The position numbers were made by a program, and so were the translations under genes. The notes under the pieces were generated by a model. The model saw only the letters and a list, made by a program, of their open reading frames with translations. It did no database searches and was not told the DNA's origin. From Desulfobacteraceae bacterium (GTDB taxonomy: Bacteria > Desulfobacterota > Desulfobacteria > Desulfobacterales > SURF-7), in contig QZKS01000079.1 in assembly GCA_003599865.1 (NCBI GenBank), forward strand, positions 1 to 64,000: a DNA stretch of 64,000 nt. The letters are read 5' to 3'. Each line of letters starts with the position of its first letter. The first letter of the stretch is position 1. Shown here in pieces: positions 45,033-52,840 of this stretch.

Positions 45033-46481
45033 TTAAACCGGAAATTCTTTTTGCACATTTTCCTGATCATCAAAGTAGACAATCCGGCTTTGATAATGCG
45101 TAAGATCAATGGACGCATTCGCACGGAAAATACCATTTTCCCATGTCAGCGAAAGCTTGTTTTCAGGAGTCTCTTCAATCCGGAAACTCCCGTTGAAGGC
45201 CGGGTAGGAGTTCCTGAATTCCATCAGTTTCAAAAGACGCTGCACAACGGGCTTTTCAATTTCGGTCTGAATCTCGTTCAGGTTGTAATTGTGCCGGTTG
45301 ATGTCCCTGCCGTTCTGGGTCTGTTCGATCAGTTCAACATCATTTTCTCCGGCCAGAAGTCCCACATAATAAACCTGGGGAATACCGGGGGTAAAAAACT
45401 GAATTGTGCGGGCGGCCATATACGAATCTTGATTGCTTTCCAGTGCGGAAAAATAGGTGCAGTTGACCTGATAAATATCAAGATTCTGGTATACGGCACT
45501 TGAGTAGATCCGCTTGATGTTGGACCCTTTTTCATAAAGACCATTGATCGTCCGGTCGATTTCCTCCTTACTCATGAGCTCTGCCACATCCACCACACCG
45601 ATTCCGTCATGGGTATCAAGGGTGGTAATCTGCTTTCTCGGACAAATTTTCAGCCAGTGAACAAGCCTTTTATTGGTGTGATGATAGAGGGTATGCAGAA
45701 CGAGCATGGGGAGTGAAAAGTCATATGCCCAGTAACCTTTATCAGCCAGTTTGAGCTGATAGGAGTAGTGCTCATGAACCTCCGGCAGAATTTCGGTTTC
45801 AAAAGGAGCCGTAAAATCATCCAGCCAATTCAGCAGCTCCCACACTTCCGGTTCCAGAAAAAAACAGTTCGTACCGATCCGGATCGTGGTGTAGGCGAAT
45901 GCATCCATACGAATCATTTTCGCTCTGGTTCTGGCCAGTCTGATTAAAAACTTGCGCATGACTTCACGGGTGACTGGCGACTGCCAGTCCAGATCAATCT
46001 GTTCGTAGTCGAATGTCGACCAGATCTTTTCTTTGGAGCCGTCTGCTCTCTCGATAAAAGAGAAGGGCGGTCTTGGTTTCCGGGTGTAGACTTTCTCCAG
46101 GTCCTTCTGGCTGATTTCGCCATCCGGATTCAGCTTTTTAAAACTGAGAAACATATCCGCATATCTGGATGCACTTCCTTTTTCCACATAGTCCTGAAAA
46201 AATAATGACTGCCTGGAAATATGATTCACCATGAAGTCGATGGTCAGATCAAAATCGCGGCCGATATGCTCCAGATCTTCCCAGGTTCCGAAAACAGGAT
46301 CTACCTGATCGTAGGTTAAAGGCGCAAACCCGCGGTCGGCGGAAGACGGATAGAACGGGAGAATGTGAACACCGCCGACAGCTTTGCGAAGATATTTTTT
46401 CAATACATAATGCAATTCCAGCAGATTTCCACCAAGACTGTCCGGATAGGTAATCAGTTGTACTTTGTTTTGAATGGTCAT
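45033..46481 (-). CDS. Sucrose phosphorylase (GH13 family)
   Basis: 482 residues. Sucrose + phosphate gives fructose + glucose-1-phosphate. The GH13 barrel residues are visible: FMVNHIS, nucleophile Asp in IRMDAFAY, acid/base Glu in ILPEVHEHY, and Asp in TLDTHDGIGV. Length and sequence fit GH13 subfamily 18 rather than amylases; glucosylglycerate phosphorylase is a close alternative. The gene overlaps its upstream neighbour by four bases (ATGA). It closes the fructokinase/sucrose-phosphate synthase operon, so sucrose is its most likely substrate. Confidence 0.9.
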   Translation of the reverse strand: MTIQNKVQLITYPDSLGGNLLELHYVLKKYLRKAVGGVHILPFYPSSADRGFAPLTYDQVDPVFGTWEDLEHIGRDFDLTIDFMVNHISRQSLFFQDYVEKGSASRYADMFLSFKKLNPDGEISQKDLEKVYTRKPRPPFSFIERADGSKEKIWSTFDYEQIDLDWQSPVTREVMRKFLIRLARTRAKMIRMDAFAYTTIRIGTNCFFLEPEVWELLNWLDDFTAPFETEILPEVHEHYSYQLKLADKGYWAYDFSLPMLVLHTLYHHTNKRLVHWLKICPRKQITTLDTHDGIGVVDVAELMSKEEIDRTINGLYEKGSNIKRIYSSAVYQNLDIYQVNCTYFSALESNQDSYMAARTIQFFTPGIPQVYYVGLLAGENDVELIEQTQNGRDINRHNYNLNEIQTEIEKPVVQRLLKLMEFRNSYPAFNGSFRIEETPENKLSLTWENGIFRANASIDLTHYQSRIVYFDDQENVQKEFPV

Positions 46482-48676
46482 GTCTGCATCCTTCCTGTTG
46501 CTTTGGGGATGAATTGGTAATAGTGAAGTGCTTCAATAATTCCTTTTGCATATTTTTCTCTGGCAAAGTAAATATTTTTTCCGCCTCTCAGCGGTTCCAG
46601 CTCATGGCTGTAATTCCCGACAACAACGGATAAGGATTCTCCCCGCAGCATTTCTTCATCGTTTCCGGAATCCCCGCAAACCAGAAAGTTCTGCAAAGGG
46701 ATTTCCCATTTATAACTCAGGTATCGCAGCGCTTTGCCTTTCGATGCCCGATACGGCAGAATATCCAGGAATTGATCGTGAGAATAAATCAGGTTGTAGC
46801 GGCATTTATTCTTGGTCAACAGATCATGAATCTGAGTGAGGCGGTCTTTTTTGGGCGCCATATCATAGCTGATCTTATATTTTCGCTGGGTCTGTTCGGA
46901 CTGATATTTTAGAAACGGGAGACCGTCCAGAAGGGTTTTGATTTTTTCACGCTCCCATTTTCTGGTGATATGTGTTTCCCATCCATTGGACGGCTGAAGA
47001 TTTTTTCCGTAATAAAGCTCCGCTCCGACAGAGGAAATAATGACATCGGGAGTGACTACGCCGTGTTTCTGCAGATGGCTTACTGCGGACTCCACGGTTC
47101 TTCCGGTTGCAACGCCGAACCCTATGGTTTGTCTGTTCTCCTTTAAAATGGCACACAATTCCTGCAGATGTTTATTGTCATCACCAATCAACGTGTTATC
47201 GATATCCGTGATGATAAAATAGTCGAGGTTGACCAGCCGTCGTCCAATGGCGTCGGAAGGGACGGCAACCGTTATTCCCTGCATATTGGTTTCCGATCTG
47301 AGCGGACTGATTTTTTTCATGTATTCCCGGACATGACTTTCCCATGTATAATGTTTGCGGACATTGAGAATACCGTTTTTGGAATACTGTTTCCATTTTT
47401 TGCCGTCGGCAATGATGCTCTTCAATGCATGGCTGATTTCTTTTGGTTTTGTCGGGTCAATGAGAAGACCGCATTTGCAGTTTGCGATGGTATCTTTCGG
47501 CCCTCCGTCATTGGTAGCGACAATCGGAAGACCGGATGCTGCGGCCTCGATCAGGGTAAGCCCAAAAGGTTCGGTCAGTGCGGGGTTGACGAACACCCCT
47601 CTTTTTTCCGCGGCAATCCGGTATAGTGCCGGGACTTCAAGCTCAAAATCGTGCTTTTTGGGGATCGCCATTTTCCCATACAGGTCGTATTTGTCCATCA
47701 GCAGCAGCATGCTTGTGAGAACATCTTTTTCGTTTTCCTCCATCTGGGAGATATCTTTTCGGATGCCGGCAAAAATGGCAAGGTTTGCCATGGATTGAAG
47801 TTCCATGTCCTCGCCGAAAGCCTGGATCAGCCCGGTGATATTTTTTCTTTTATCCGGCCGGCAAAGTGTCAGTATAAGCGGTTTGTCCCGCTGCAGAAAG
47901 AATCGGTCAAGCTCTTCCAGCACCGAAGCCCGGGCATATCGTTCCGCTTCATCCGTTCCATTTTTCGATAGGTTGTCATGGTAATACGGATGAAATTTCT
48001 CGACATCCAGACCCGGCGGTATCACCGTATAAGGCGGGAAACCATTGTCACGGTACATCCCGTATTGCTGTTCAATTTCCTGATGGGTGCTGGTAACGAT
48101 CAGGTCCGCAGTTTTCAGGATGTCTTCCTCAACATGTATGCGGTGTTGGATTTTATATCTTTTATCAATTTCAGCAAGGGAAAGGCCATCTTTCAGCAGT
48201 TTCTCTTGTTTGGCTCTTCCAAGGGAGTGGCCGGTGAAGATAAACGGTACGCTGAACAATCCGGCCAGTTGTTCGGCTACATATCCGCCATCAGCATAGT
48301 GTCCATGGAATACATCGGGGATTCTTTTTTCCTGTTTGATGAATTTCACTGTTTTGTCGACATACTCGTCAAGATGCGGCCATAAAAGTTCTTTGCGGAT
48401 ATATTTTCTTCCGCCGCATTGTATCCGGATGATACGAAATTTATCGTTAATTACGGACACCGGATGAGAATAGTCATCGGAAACCGCCTTGTCGTTGATC
48501 AATCTGGTAAACAGATCAATCCGGTCAATCCGGGCATTGCGGCTGAGATTCATGGCCAGTTCGATAACATATTTGATCTGTCCTCCGGTATCGGCATCCC
48601 GTCCCATTTCCAGATTATCCTGACGAAGCAATCCGTGAATGCTGAACATTTGAATATACAGTTTTTTATTATCCAA
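46478..48676 (-). CDS. Sucrose-phosphate synthase fused to sucrose-phosphate phosphatase
   Basis: 732 residues. Residues about 1-470 form a GT4 glycosyltransferase: DADTGGQIKYVIELA, HGHYADGG, FTGHSLGRAKQEKLL, CRPDKRKN and NPALTEPFGLTLIEAAASG (sugar-nucleotide binding). It joins UDP-glucose to fructose-6-phosphate. Residues about 490-725 form a HAD-IIB phosphatase (DIDNTLIGDD; VATGR; GDSGNDEEML) that removes the phosphate. Such a fused synthase-phosphatase makes free sucrose in two steps. It overlaps the fructokinase by eight bases and the phosphorylase by four. Free sucrose typically serves as an osmoprotectant or carbon store. Confidence 0.92.
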   Translation of the reverse strand: MDNKKLYIQMFSIHGLLRQDNLEMGRDADTGGQIKYVIELAMNLSRNARIDRIDLFTRLINDKAVSDDYSHPVSVINDKFRIIRIQCGGRKYIRKELLWPHLDEYVDKTVKFIKQEKRIPDVFHGHYADGGYVAEQLAGLFSVPFIFTGHSLGRAKQEKLLKDGLSLAEIDKRYKIQHRIHVEEDILKTADLIVTSTHQEIEQQYGMYRDNGFPPYTVIPPGLDVEKFHPYYHDNLSKNGTDEAERYARASVLEELDRFFLQRDKPLILTLCRPDKRKNITGLIQAFGEDMELQSMANLAIFAGIRKDISQMEENEKDVLTSMLLLMDKYDLYGKMAIPKKHDFELEVPALYRIAAEKRGVFVNPALTEPFGLTLIEAAASGLPIVATNDGGPKDTIANCKCGLLIDPTKPKEISHALKSIIADGKKWKQYSKNGILNVRKHYTWESHVREYMKKISPLRSETNMQGITVAVPSDAIGRRLVNLDYFIITDIDNTLIGDDNKHLQELCAILKENRQTIGFGVATGRTVESAVSHLQKHGVVTPDVIISSVGAELYYGKNLQPSNGWETHITRKWEREKIKTLLDGLPFLKYQSEQTQRKYKISYDMAPKKDRLTQIHDLLTKNKCRYNLIYSHDQFLDILPYRASKGKALRYLSYKWEIPLQNFLVCGDSGNDEEMLRGESLSVVVGNYSHELEPLRGGKNIYFAREKYAKGIIEALHYYQFIPKATGRMQT

Positions 48677-49577
48677 TATTTACCTCATGATGACGGGAGC
48701 GCCAGTTGTCATAAAAAGAAGGGTCGGTTGTAAATGCACTGTCGATTTCACAGATGCGTGCTGCAAAATCCGTTGCTGCTGAAAGAATTTCCTCCATCGG
48801 CAGTCCTTGCAGATATCCGATGGCCACTATGGATGTATAGGCATCTCCGGCCCCCACCGAATTGACCGTTTTTGAATGCAACGGCGCCTGTTGCGTGTAA
48901 TGGTTGTCTTGTGTAATGATTTCGCTTCCCTTAGACCCTCTTGTCAGGGCTATCATTTCAATCTGATAGTCGTTCATCAGCTGATCCAGAAAGGCCGCAT
49001 CACTTTTCCGGCTGCCGTCAAGCATCTGTTTAATGGTTTGAAATTCTGTTTCATTGATTTTCAACAGGTCCGCCTGCCGCATGGATTCGACGATCACCGC
49101 CTTGCTGTAGCAGTCGGGCCTGAGATTGATATCATACAGACACTTGGTGTTCGGGCTTTTTGATGCAAAAACCTTTTTCATGGTTTCAAAACCATATCCA
49201 GTTCTTTGGATGAGGGATCCGAAATATATCAGGTCGATTGTTTCATCCTTTAGGATATGTTGCATGTGCTTATAATTGATGTAGTCATAAGCGACATTGT
49301 CGGCAATATTAAAATCCGGCTCGCCGTTTTGATCGATTTTCACGATGACTTCGCCGGTCCGATGTTGTTTGTCGATCTGGATATGACTGGTATCAAAACC
49401 AATCTGCCGGAGTTCCTGTAAGGCGGATAATCCTGCCGCATCAGCGCCGATACGGCTGACAAGGCATACGGGAACCCCCAGCTGTTTTACATGAAAAGCA
49501 AAATTCAGCGGAGCGCCTCCCAGGCGTTTGTACCCCGGGAAAATGTCATATAAAATTTCACCAATGGATAGAATCAT
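48669..49577 (-). CDS. PfkB-family fructokinase
   Basis: 302 residues. GEILYDIFPG with GGAPLNFAFH (sugar-binding start), IDLIYFGSLIQRTG, and the ATP/catalytic motif SVGAGDAYTS with the base Asp identify a PfkB carbohydrate kinase. The family fructokinase pattern and its position as first gene of the sucrose operon point to fructose phosphorylation, providing fructose-6-phosphate for the next enzyme and recycling fructose from the phosphorylase. ATG 49577 is the operon's first codon; its stop lies inside the downstream gene. Confidence 0.9.
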   Translation of the reverse strand: MILSIGEILYDIFPGYKRLGGAPLNFAFHVKQLGVPVCLVSRIGADAAGLSALQELRQIGFDTSHIQIDKQHRTGEVIVKIDQNGEPDFNIADNVAYDYINYKHMQHILKDETIDLIYFGSLIQRTGYGFETMKKVFASKSPNTKCLYDINLRPDCYSKAVIVESMRQADLLKINETEFQTIKQMLDGSRKSDAAFLDQLMNDYQIEMIALTRGSKGSEIITQDNHYTQQAPLHSKTVNSVGAGDAYTSIVAIGYLQGLPMEEILSAATDFAARICEIDSAFTTDPSFYDNWRSRHHEVNIG

Positions 49578-49594
49578 AGATTTTATTGCTTTTA

Positions 49595-49622
49595 AGATTA
49601 CATATTATTGCATTCAGGTCAA
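49595..49622 (-). promoter_or_regulatory. Possible promoter of the sucrose operon
   Basis: On the minus strand TTGACC (49622-49617), a 16-base spacer and TAATCT (49600-49595), about 20 bases before ATG 49577. The -10 match is poor, so this is tentative. Confidence 0.35.
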
Positions 49623-49884
49623 TGTATTATAAATCCCGATAGCGGTGAAACGCCGATAGTCGTATGAAATAAAAAATTAAATAACGAGACATTAAAAAAA
49701 TGCACTTAAAAATTTATATTTAATATTGGTTTGATTTCAATTTATTCCGGACACCGGTTTTCACCGGAGTAACGGAATTGTGGTTTTTTAGCTTGTTATA
49801 GATATCGTTAAATTTGATTGAGAATTTATGAACCCGATCAGGGAATGGCCGGGTTTGTGATTGCCTGATATTGCAAACCACAAA
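49623..49884. other. Gene-free AT-rich stretch with stem-loops
   Basis: No gene found. Inverted arms are seen at ATTCCG (49744-49749) / CGGAAT (49773-49778) with an inner TCCGG/CCGGA, and further right around AACCCG...CGGGTT and GGTTTG...CAAACC (about 49831-49882). No known RNA family is recognised. They could be a leader or mobile-repeat remnants. Confidence 0.3.
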
Positions 49885-49921
49885 TAAAAAAAGGTTTTAC
49901 AGATCGATTCTCTGTAAAACC
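49884..49921 (-). terminator. Rho-independent terminator of tRNA-Leu
   Basis: Arms GGTTTTACAG (49893-49902) and CTGTAAAACC (49912-49921) pair perfectly, and on the minus strand seven T follow. It lies ten bases past the tRNA 3' end. Confidence 0.85.
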
Positions 49922-49930
49922 CTTGTTCTT

Positions 49931-50018
49931 TGGTACCTGGGGCCGGAATTGAACCGGCACGACCATAATGGCCGAGGGATTTTAAGTCCCTTGCGTCTAC
50001 CTATTCCGCCACCCAGGC
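49931..50018 (-). tRNA. tRNA-Leu (anticodon UAA)
   Basis: Read on the minus strand: acceptor GCCTGGG with CCCAGGT (first pair G-U), D arm, anticodon stem GGGAC/ATCCC-type around loop CTTAAAA (anticodon TAA), the long class II variable arm (CTCGGCCATTATGGTCG), T arm GCCGG-TTCAATT-CCGGC, discriminator A and an encoded CCA (49931-49933). The long variable arm confirms a leucine-type tRNA. Confidence 0.95.
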
Positions 50019-50192
50019 ACAGGATATGAGGTGGTCTTTACCGAAGGGAATTTAGTATATGAAAAAGCATGTATTTGCAAGGTAAAAAAACCGGATTTGC
50101 CTTTTACCATTTGACGGGCATGGGTGCCTTATGTATTATCCAAGGCGATTTTTTGATGGCAGTATTTTTTCTTTTTAAGGAGTGTTGTTTCG

Positions 50193-50585
50193 ATGGCGGA
50201 TCAATCATTGCACGATGTATTTTCCGAGAAAAAAATGGCAGAGCTTTTTACTTCCGATCGTTCGGATCTGTTTTTTGATGCGCTTTACGGGGATGCTTCC
50301 GAAGGAGCGTATGATATCTCACTGGTATTTACCGGCGCACAAAACCAATCGCTCAAATTTGAATTTCATCTTAAGCAGAGACCGGGCAAGTGTCTTGCCT
50401 GCAACTTGACCTATGGGCTGCCGGAGGTGTTTATCCGTCATCCGGTGATTGATCTGAAAGGGCTTTCCCATAAAATTGCGGAGCAGCTGGGACAAAAGGC
50501 AGCTGTAAAAGATTGGGAGGTCGGTATGACTTCGGAGGTTTCATCGGCCCTGCATGTTATTCCTTTTACAGTTCATCTTGAATAG
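50193..50585 (+). CDS. Hypothetical protein
   Basis: 130 residues, no recognised domain. The N-terminal helix (ADQSLHDVFSEKKMAELF) is followed by strands (AYDISLVFTGAQNQSLKFEFHLK), one CLAC pair (residues 67-70), and a helical part (LKGLSHKIAEQLGQK). No signal peptide or membrane span. AAGGAG lies about 13 bases before ATG 50193, so expression is plausible. It stands alone between tRNA-Leu and the dcw cluster. A promoter is not obvious. Confidence 0.7.
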   Translation: MADQSLHDVFSEKKMAELFTSDRSDLFFDALYGDASEGAYDISLVFTGAQNQSLKFEFHLKQRPGKCLACNLTYGLPEVFIRHPVIDLKGLSHKIAEQLGQKAAVKDWEVGMTSEVSSALHVIPFTVHLE

Positions 50586-51054
50586 CGGAAGATGAAAAAA
50601 CTCTTACCTGAAAGCAGAATGAACCCCTGTATTTTTCCTGTTTGTAATCCCTAAACGGACATCATTCCTTCCCGGTTTTTCTTTTTTAAATCAAATTTCA
50701 ATTATTTTTTTTATAGATATCAAATAGTTCACAATTCCGGTCCAGGTTGCAGGCAGCGGGTAAAATTTTATTGATTTGCAATTATTTCAATAGATTTTGC
50801 ACAAAAGCCTCTGCCGTGATGATGGAGCTATGGTTTCTTGTGTAGGGGCTCATTTTTTTTAGATTCTTTGAGCATACCGGGCTGATACGATTATAGTCTT
50901 TAAATTCAAAATCTTATGTCAATAGTCCGAATCGCTGGGCCTTCCAGGGAATGAAATGGTATTTAGAAAATTTATCCACTTTTACCCACAAATATCTATT
51001 TACTTTAACTTTCATTAATTATTTAAAAAATTTTATTTTTTCATTATTTTTTTC
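50586..51054. other. Gene-free AT-rich region before the dcw cluster
   Basis: About 470 bases, strongly AT-rich, with no convincing gene, hairpin terminator or repeat. It ends at the mraZ promoter. I see nothing further in it. Confidence 0.5.
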
Positions 51055-51082
51055 TTGACAGTTTTTTCAAATAATGTAGATA
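51055..51082 (+). promoter_or_regulatory. Promoter of the dcw (mraZ) cluster
   Basis: TTGACA at 51055-51060 with TAGATA at 51077-51082, spacer 16 bases. The -10 is weak, but the -35 is perfect and the position, 40 bases before mraZ, is appropriate. Confidence 0.55.
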
Positions 51083-51093
51083 TGGCAAATAAT

Positions 51094-51120
51094 GTGGTTC
51101 AAAGTGGGTTATAGGGGTGG
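51094..51120 (+). promoter_or_regulatory. MraZ box: G-rich repeats with a 10-base period
   Basis: GTGG (51094), GTGGG (51104) and GGGG (51114) recur every ten bases directly before the mraZ start, with the last also serving as ribosome site. MraZ proteins bind TGGGN-type direct repeats upstream of their own gene, so autoregulation is expected. Confidence 0.7.
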
Positions 51121-51122
51121 AT

Positions 51123-51569
51123 ATGTTTCGAGGGAGTTCTTTCCATACAATTGATCCCAAGGGGCGGCTGATTATTCCGTCGAGATTCCGTGACGTGCTC
51201 AAGGCGGGCGGCGGAGATGGGGTGATGTTGTCTCGGATGGATTCAAGCCTGTTTGCCTATGCCTTTGAAGAATGGAAAAAAATCGAAGACAAGATTCTTT
51301 CCATGGCTGAAAAAAGTGAAGCCATGCGTCGTTTCAGACGAGTGTTTATCGGCGGGGCCTTTGAGCTCAACTGTGACAAGCAGGGGCGCATTCTGATTCC
51401 TCCGACCTTGAGACAATATGCGGGGGTTCAAAAGGAAATCGTACTGGTTGGCGTCCTGGATCATTTTGAGATCTGGTCCCGTGAGAACTGGGAATCGGAA
51501 AATACGAGGATGGAACAGGATATGATGGAGGAGGGCGTCCGAAACGAAATTGCAAAGTTGGGATTGTAA
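51123..51569 (+). CDS. mraZ: Transcriptional regulator MraZ
   Basis: 148 residues, two AbrB-like SpoVT repeats: MFRGSSFHTIDPKGRLIIPSR and a second around FELNCDKQGRILIPPTLR. It is the conserved first gene of dcw clusters and represses or activates that cluster by binding its promoter repeats. ATG 51123 was preferred over GTG 51117 because MraZ proteins begin with MF-R-G and AGGGGTGG is well spaced before it. Four bases separate it from rsmH. Confidence 0.95.
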   Translation: MFRGSSFHTIDPKGRLIIPSRFRDVLKAGGGDGVMLSRMDSSLFAYAFEEWKKIEDKILSMAEKSEAMRRFRRVFIGGAFELNCDKQGRILIPPTLRQYAGVQKEIVLVGVLDHFEIWSRENWESENTRMEQDMMEEGVRNEIAKLGL

Positions 51570-51573
51570 TTTG

Positions 51574-52515
51574 ATGTCCTACCGCCATGTATCGGTCATG
51601 CCAAATGAGGTTATCAGCATGCTCAACTGCCGACCCGGAAAAATATATGTTGATGGTACCCTGGGCGGTGCCGGCCATGCTGCCTTGATCCTTGAAAAAA
51701 GTAAGCCGGATGGAAGACTGATCGGAATCGATCAGGATGAGGATGCGATCCGGAATGCCGTCCGGGTGCTGGATCATGAAAAACAGCGTGTCCATCTGTT
51801 TCACGATAATTACTTTCATCTCAAGGATATTCTTTCCCAGCTTACAATCGATGCAGTTGACGGTATCCTGCTGGACCTGGGCTTGTCATTGAACCAGCTG
51901 GAAAACAGCGGCAGGGGATTCAGTTTTATGCGGGATGAACCGCTGGATATGCGGATGAATACCCAATCGGAAGTAACGGCCGAAGATATCATCAATCGCT
52001 ATGAAGAGAAATCGCTTGCGTCTCTTTTCTGGGAAAAAGGCGAAGAGCGGTGGTCGCGTCCGATTGCAAAAAAAATTGTTGCCGCAAGAAAGCAGGATAG
52101 AATCCGGACCAGCAAGCAGCTGGCCGACATCATATGCGAGGTGGTTCCCTTTGAGAAAAGACCGGGAAAGAAGCGGATTCATCCGGCCACCAAGGTGTTT
52201 ATGGCCTTGCGAATTCAAGTGAATCAAGAGCTTGAGGTGCTGGAGGGATTTCTGGAGACAGCGGTTGATTTGCTGAATCCCGGAGGGCGGCTTTGCATCC
52301 TTTCTTTTCATTCGCTTGAAGATCGTATTGTGAAGCAGGCGTTTCGAAGGCTGGACAAGGGGTGTACCTGCCCTTCGGATTTTCCGCATTGTGTGTGCGG
52401 CAAAGAAAAGACAGTGAACGTTCTGACCAGAAAAGTTCGGAAACCGTCCGAAGTGGAAACGATTGAAAATCCCATGTCCCGGAGCACGAAGCTTCGGGCG
52501 GTTGAAAAAATATAG
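51574..52515 (+). CDS. rsmH: 16S rRNA (cytosine-1402-N4)-methyltransferase RsmH
   Basis: 313 residues. Methylates C1402 of 16S rRNA using SAM (formerly MraW). Motifs: the opening HVSVMPNEVISML, SAM-binding DGTLGGAGHA, IGIDQDEDAI, LLDLGLSLNQLENSGRGFSF, HPATKVFMALRIQVN and SFHSLEDRIVK near the end. Start ATG 51574 fits the usual N-terminus. It sits in the standard place between mraZ and ftsL. Confidence 0.96.
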   Translation: MSYRHVSVMPNEVISMLNCRPGKIYVDGTLGGAGHAALILEKSKPDGRLIGIDQDEDAIRNAVRVLDHEKQRVHLFHDNYFHLKDILSQLTIDAVDGILLDLGLSLNQLENSGRGFSFMRDEPLDMRMNTQSEVTAEDIINRYEEKSLASLFWEKGEERWSRPIAKKIVAARKQDRIRTSKQLADIICEVVPFEKRPGKKRIHPATKVFMALRIQVNQELEVLEGFLETAVDLLNPGGRLCILSFHSLEDRIVKQAFRRLDKGCTCPSDFPHCVCGKEKTVNVLTRKVRKPSEVETIENPMSRSTKLRAVEKI

Positions 52516-52546
52516 TGTTTACTAAGCAAGAGATAAATATGGACTT

Positions 52547-52840
52547 ATGAAAAAAAGTAAAAAACAGTTACGCTCCCCCCTTTCCGTCGGAATCGGAGTT
52601 TTGATGGTGCTGATCCTCATGGGGGAGCTGCTTTTTTATACATGGTGTCGTGTCCAGTGCATCAGAACCGGATACAGAATTACAGAGGAAAAGAAAAAAA
52701 ACAAGGAATTGGTGAACCTTCAGAAAGACTTGCAAGTTGAATTAGCCGGATTGAAGTCTCCTGATCGGATTGGGAGAATTGCCAGAGAACGGCTCGGGCT
52801 GATAATGCCGGAACCCAAACAGATTATTGTCATTCCATGA
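52547..52840 (+). CDS. ftsL: Cell division protein FtsL
   Basis: 97 residues. A short basic cytoplasmic end, one membrane span (residues about 14-33, VGIGVLMVLILMGELLFYTW), then a leucine-zipper-like periplasmic coil (EEKKKNKELVNLQKDLQVEL) and the ending IARERLGLIMPEPKQ. FtsL forms the divisome FtsQLB complex. The sequence is poorly conserved in general; the assignment leans on topology and position between rsmH and ftsI. Its stop overlaps the ftsI start (ATGA). Confidence 0.88.
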   Translation: MKKSKKQLRSPLSVGIGVLMVLILMGELLFYTWCRVQCIRTGYRITEEKKKNKELVNLQKDLQVELAGLKSPDRIGRIARERLGLIMPEPKQIIVIP

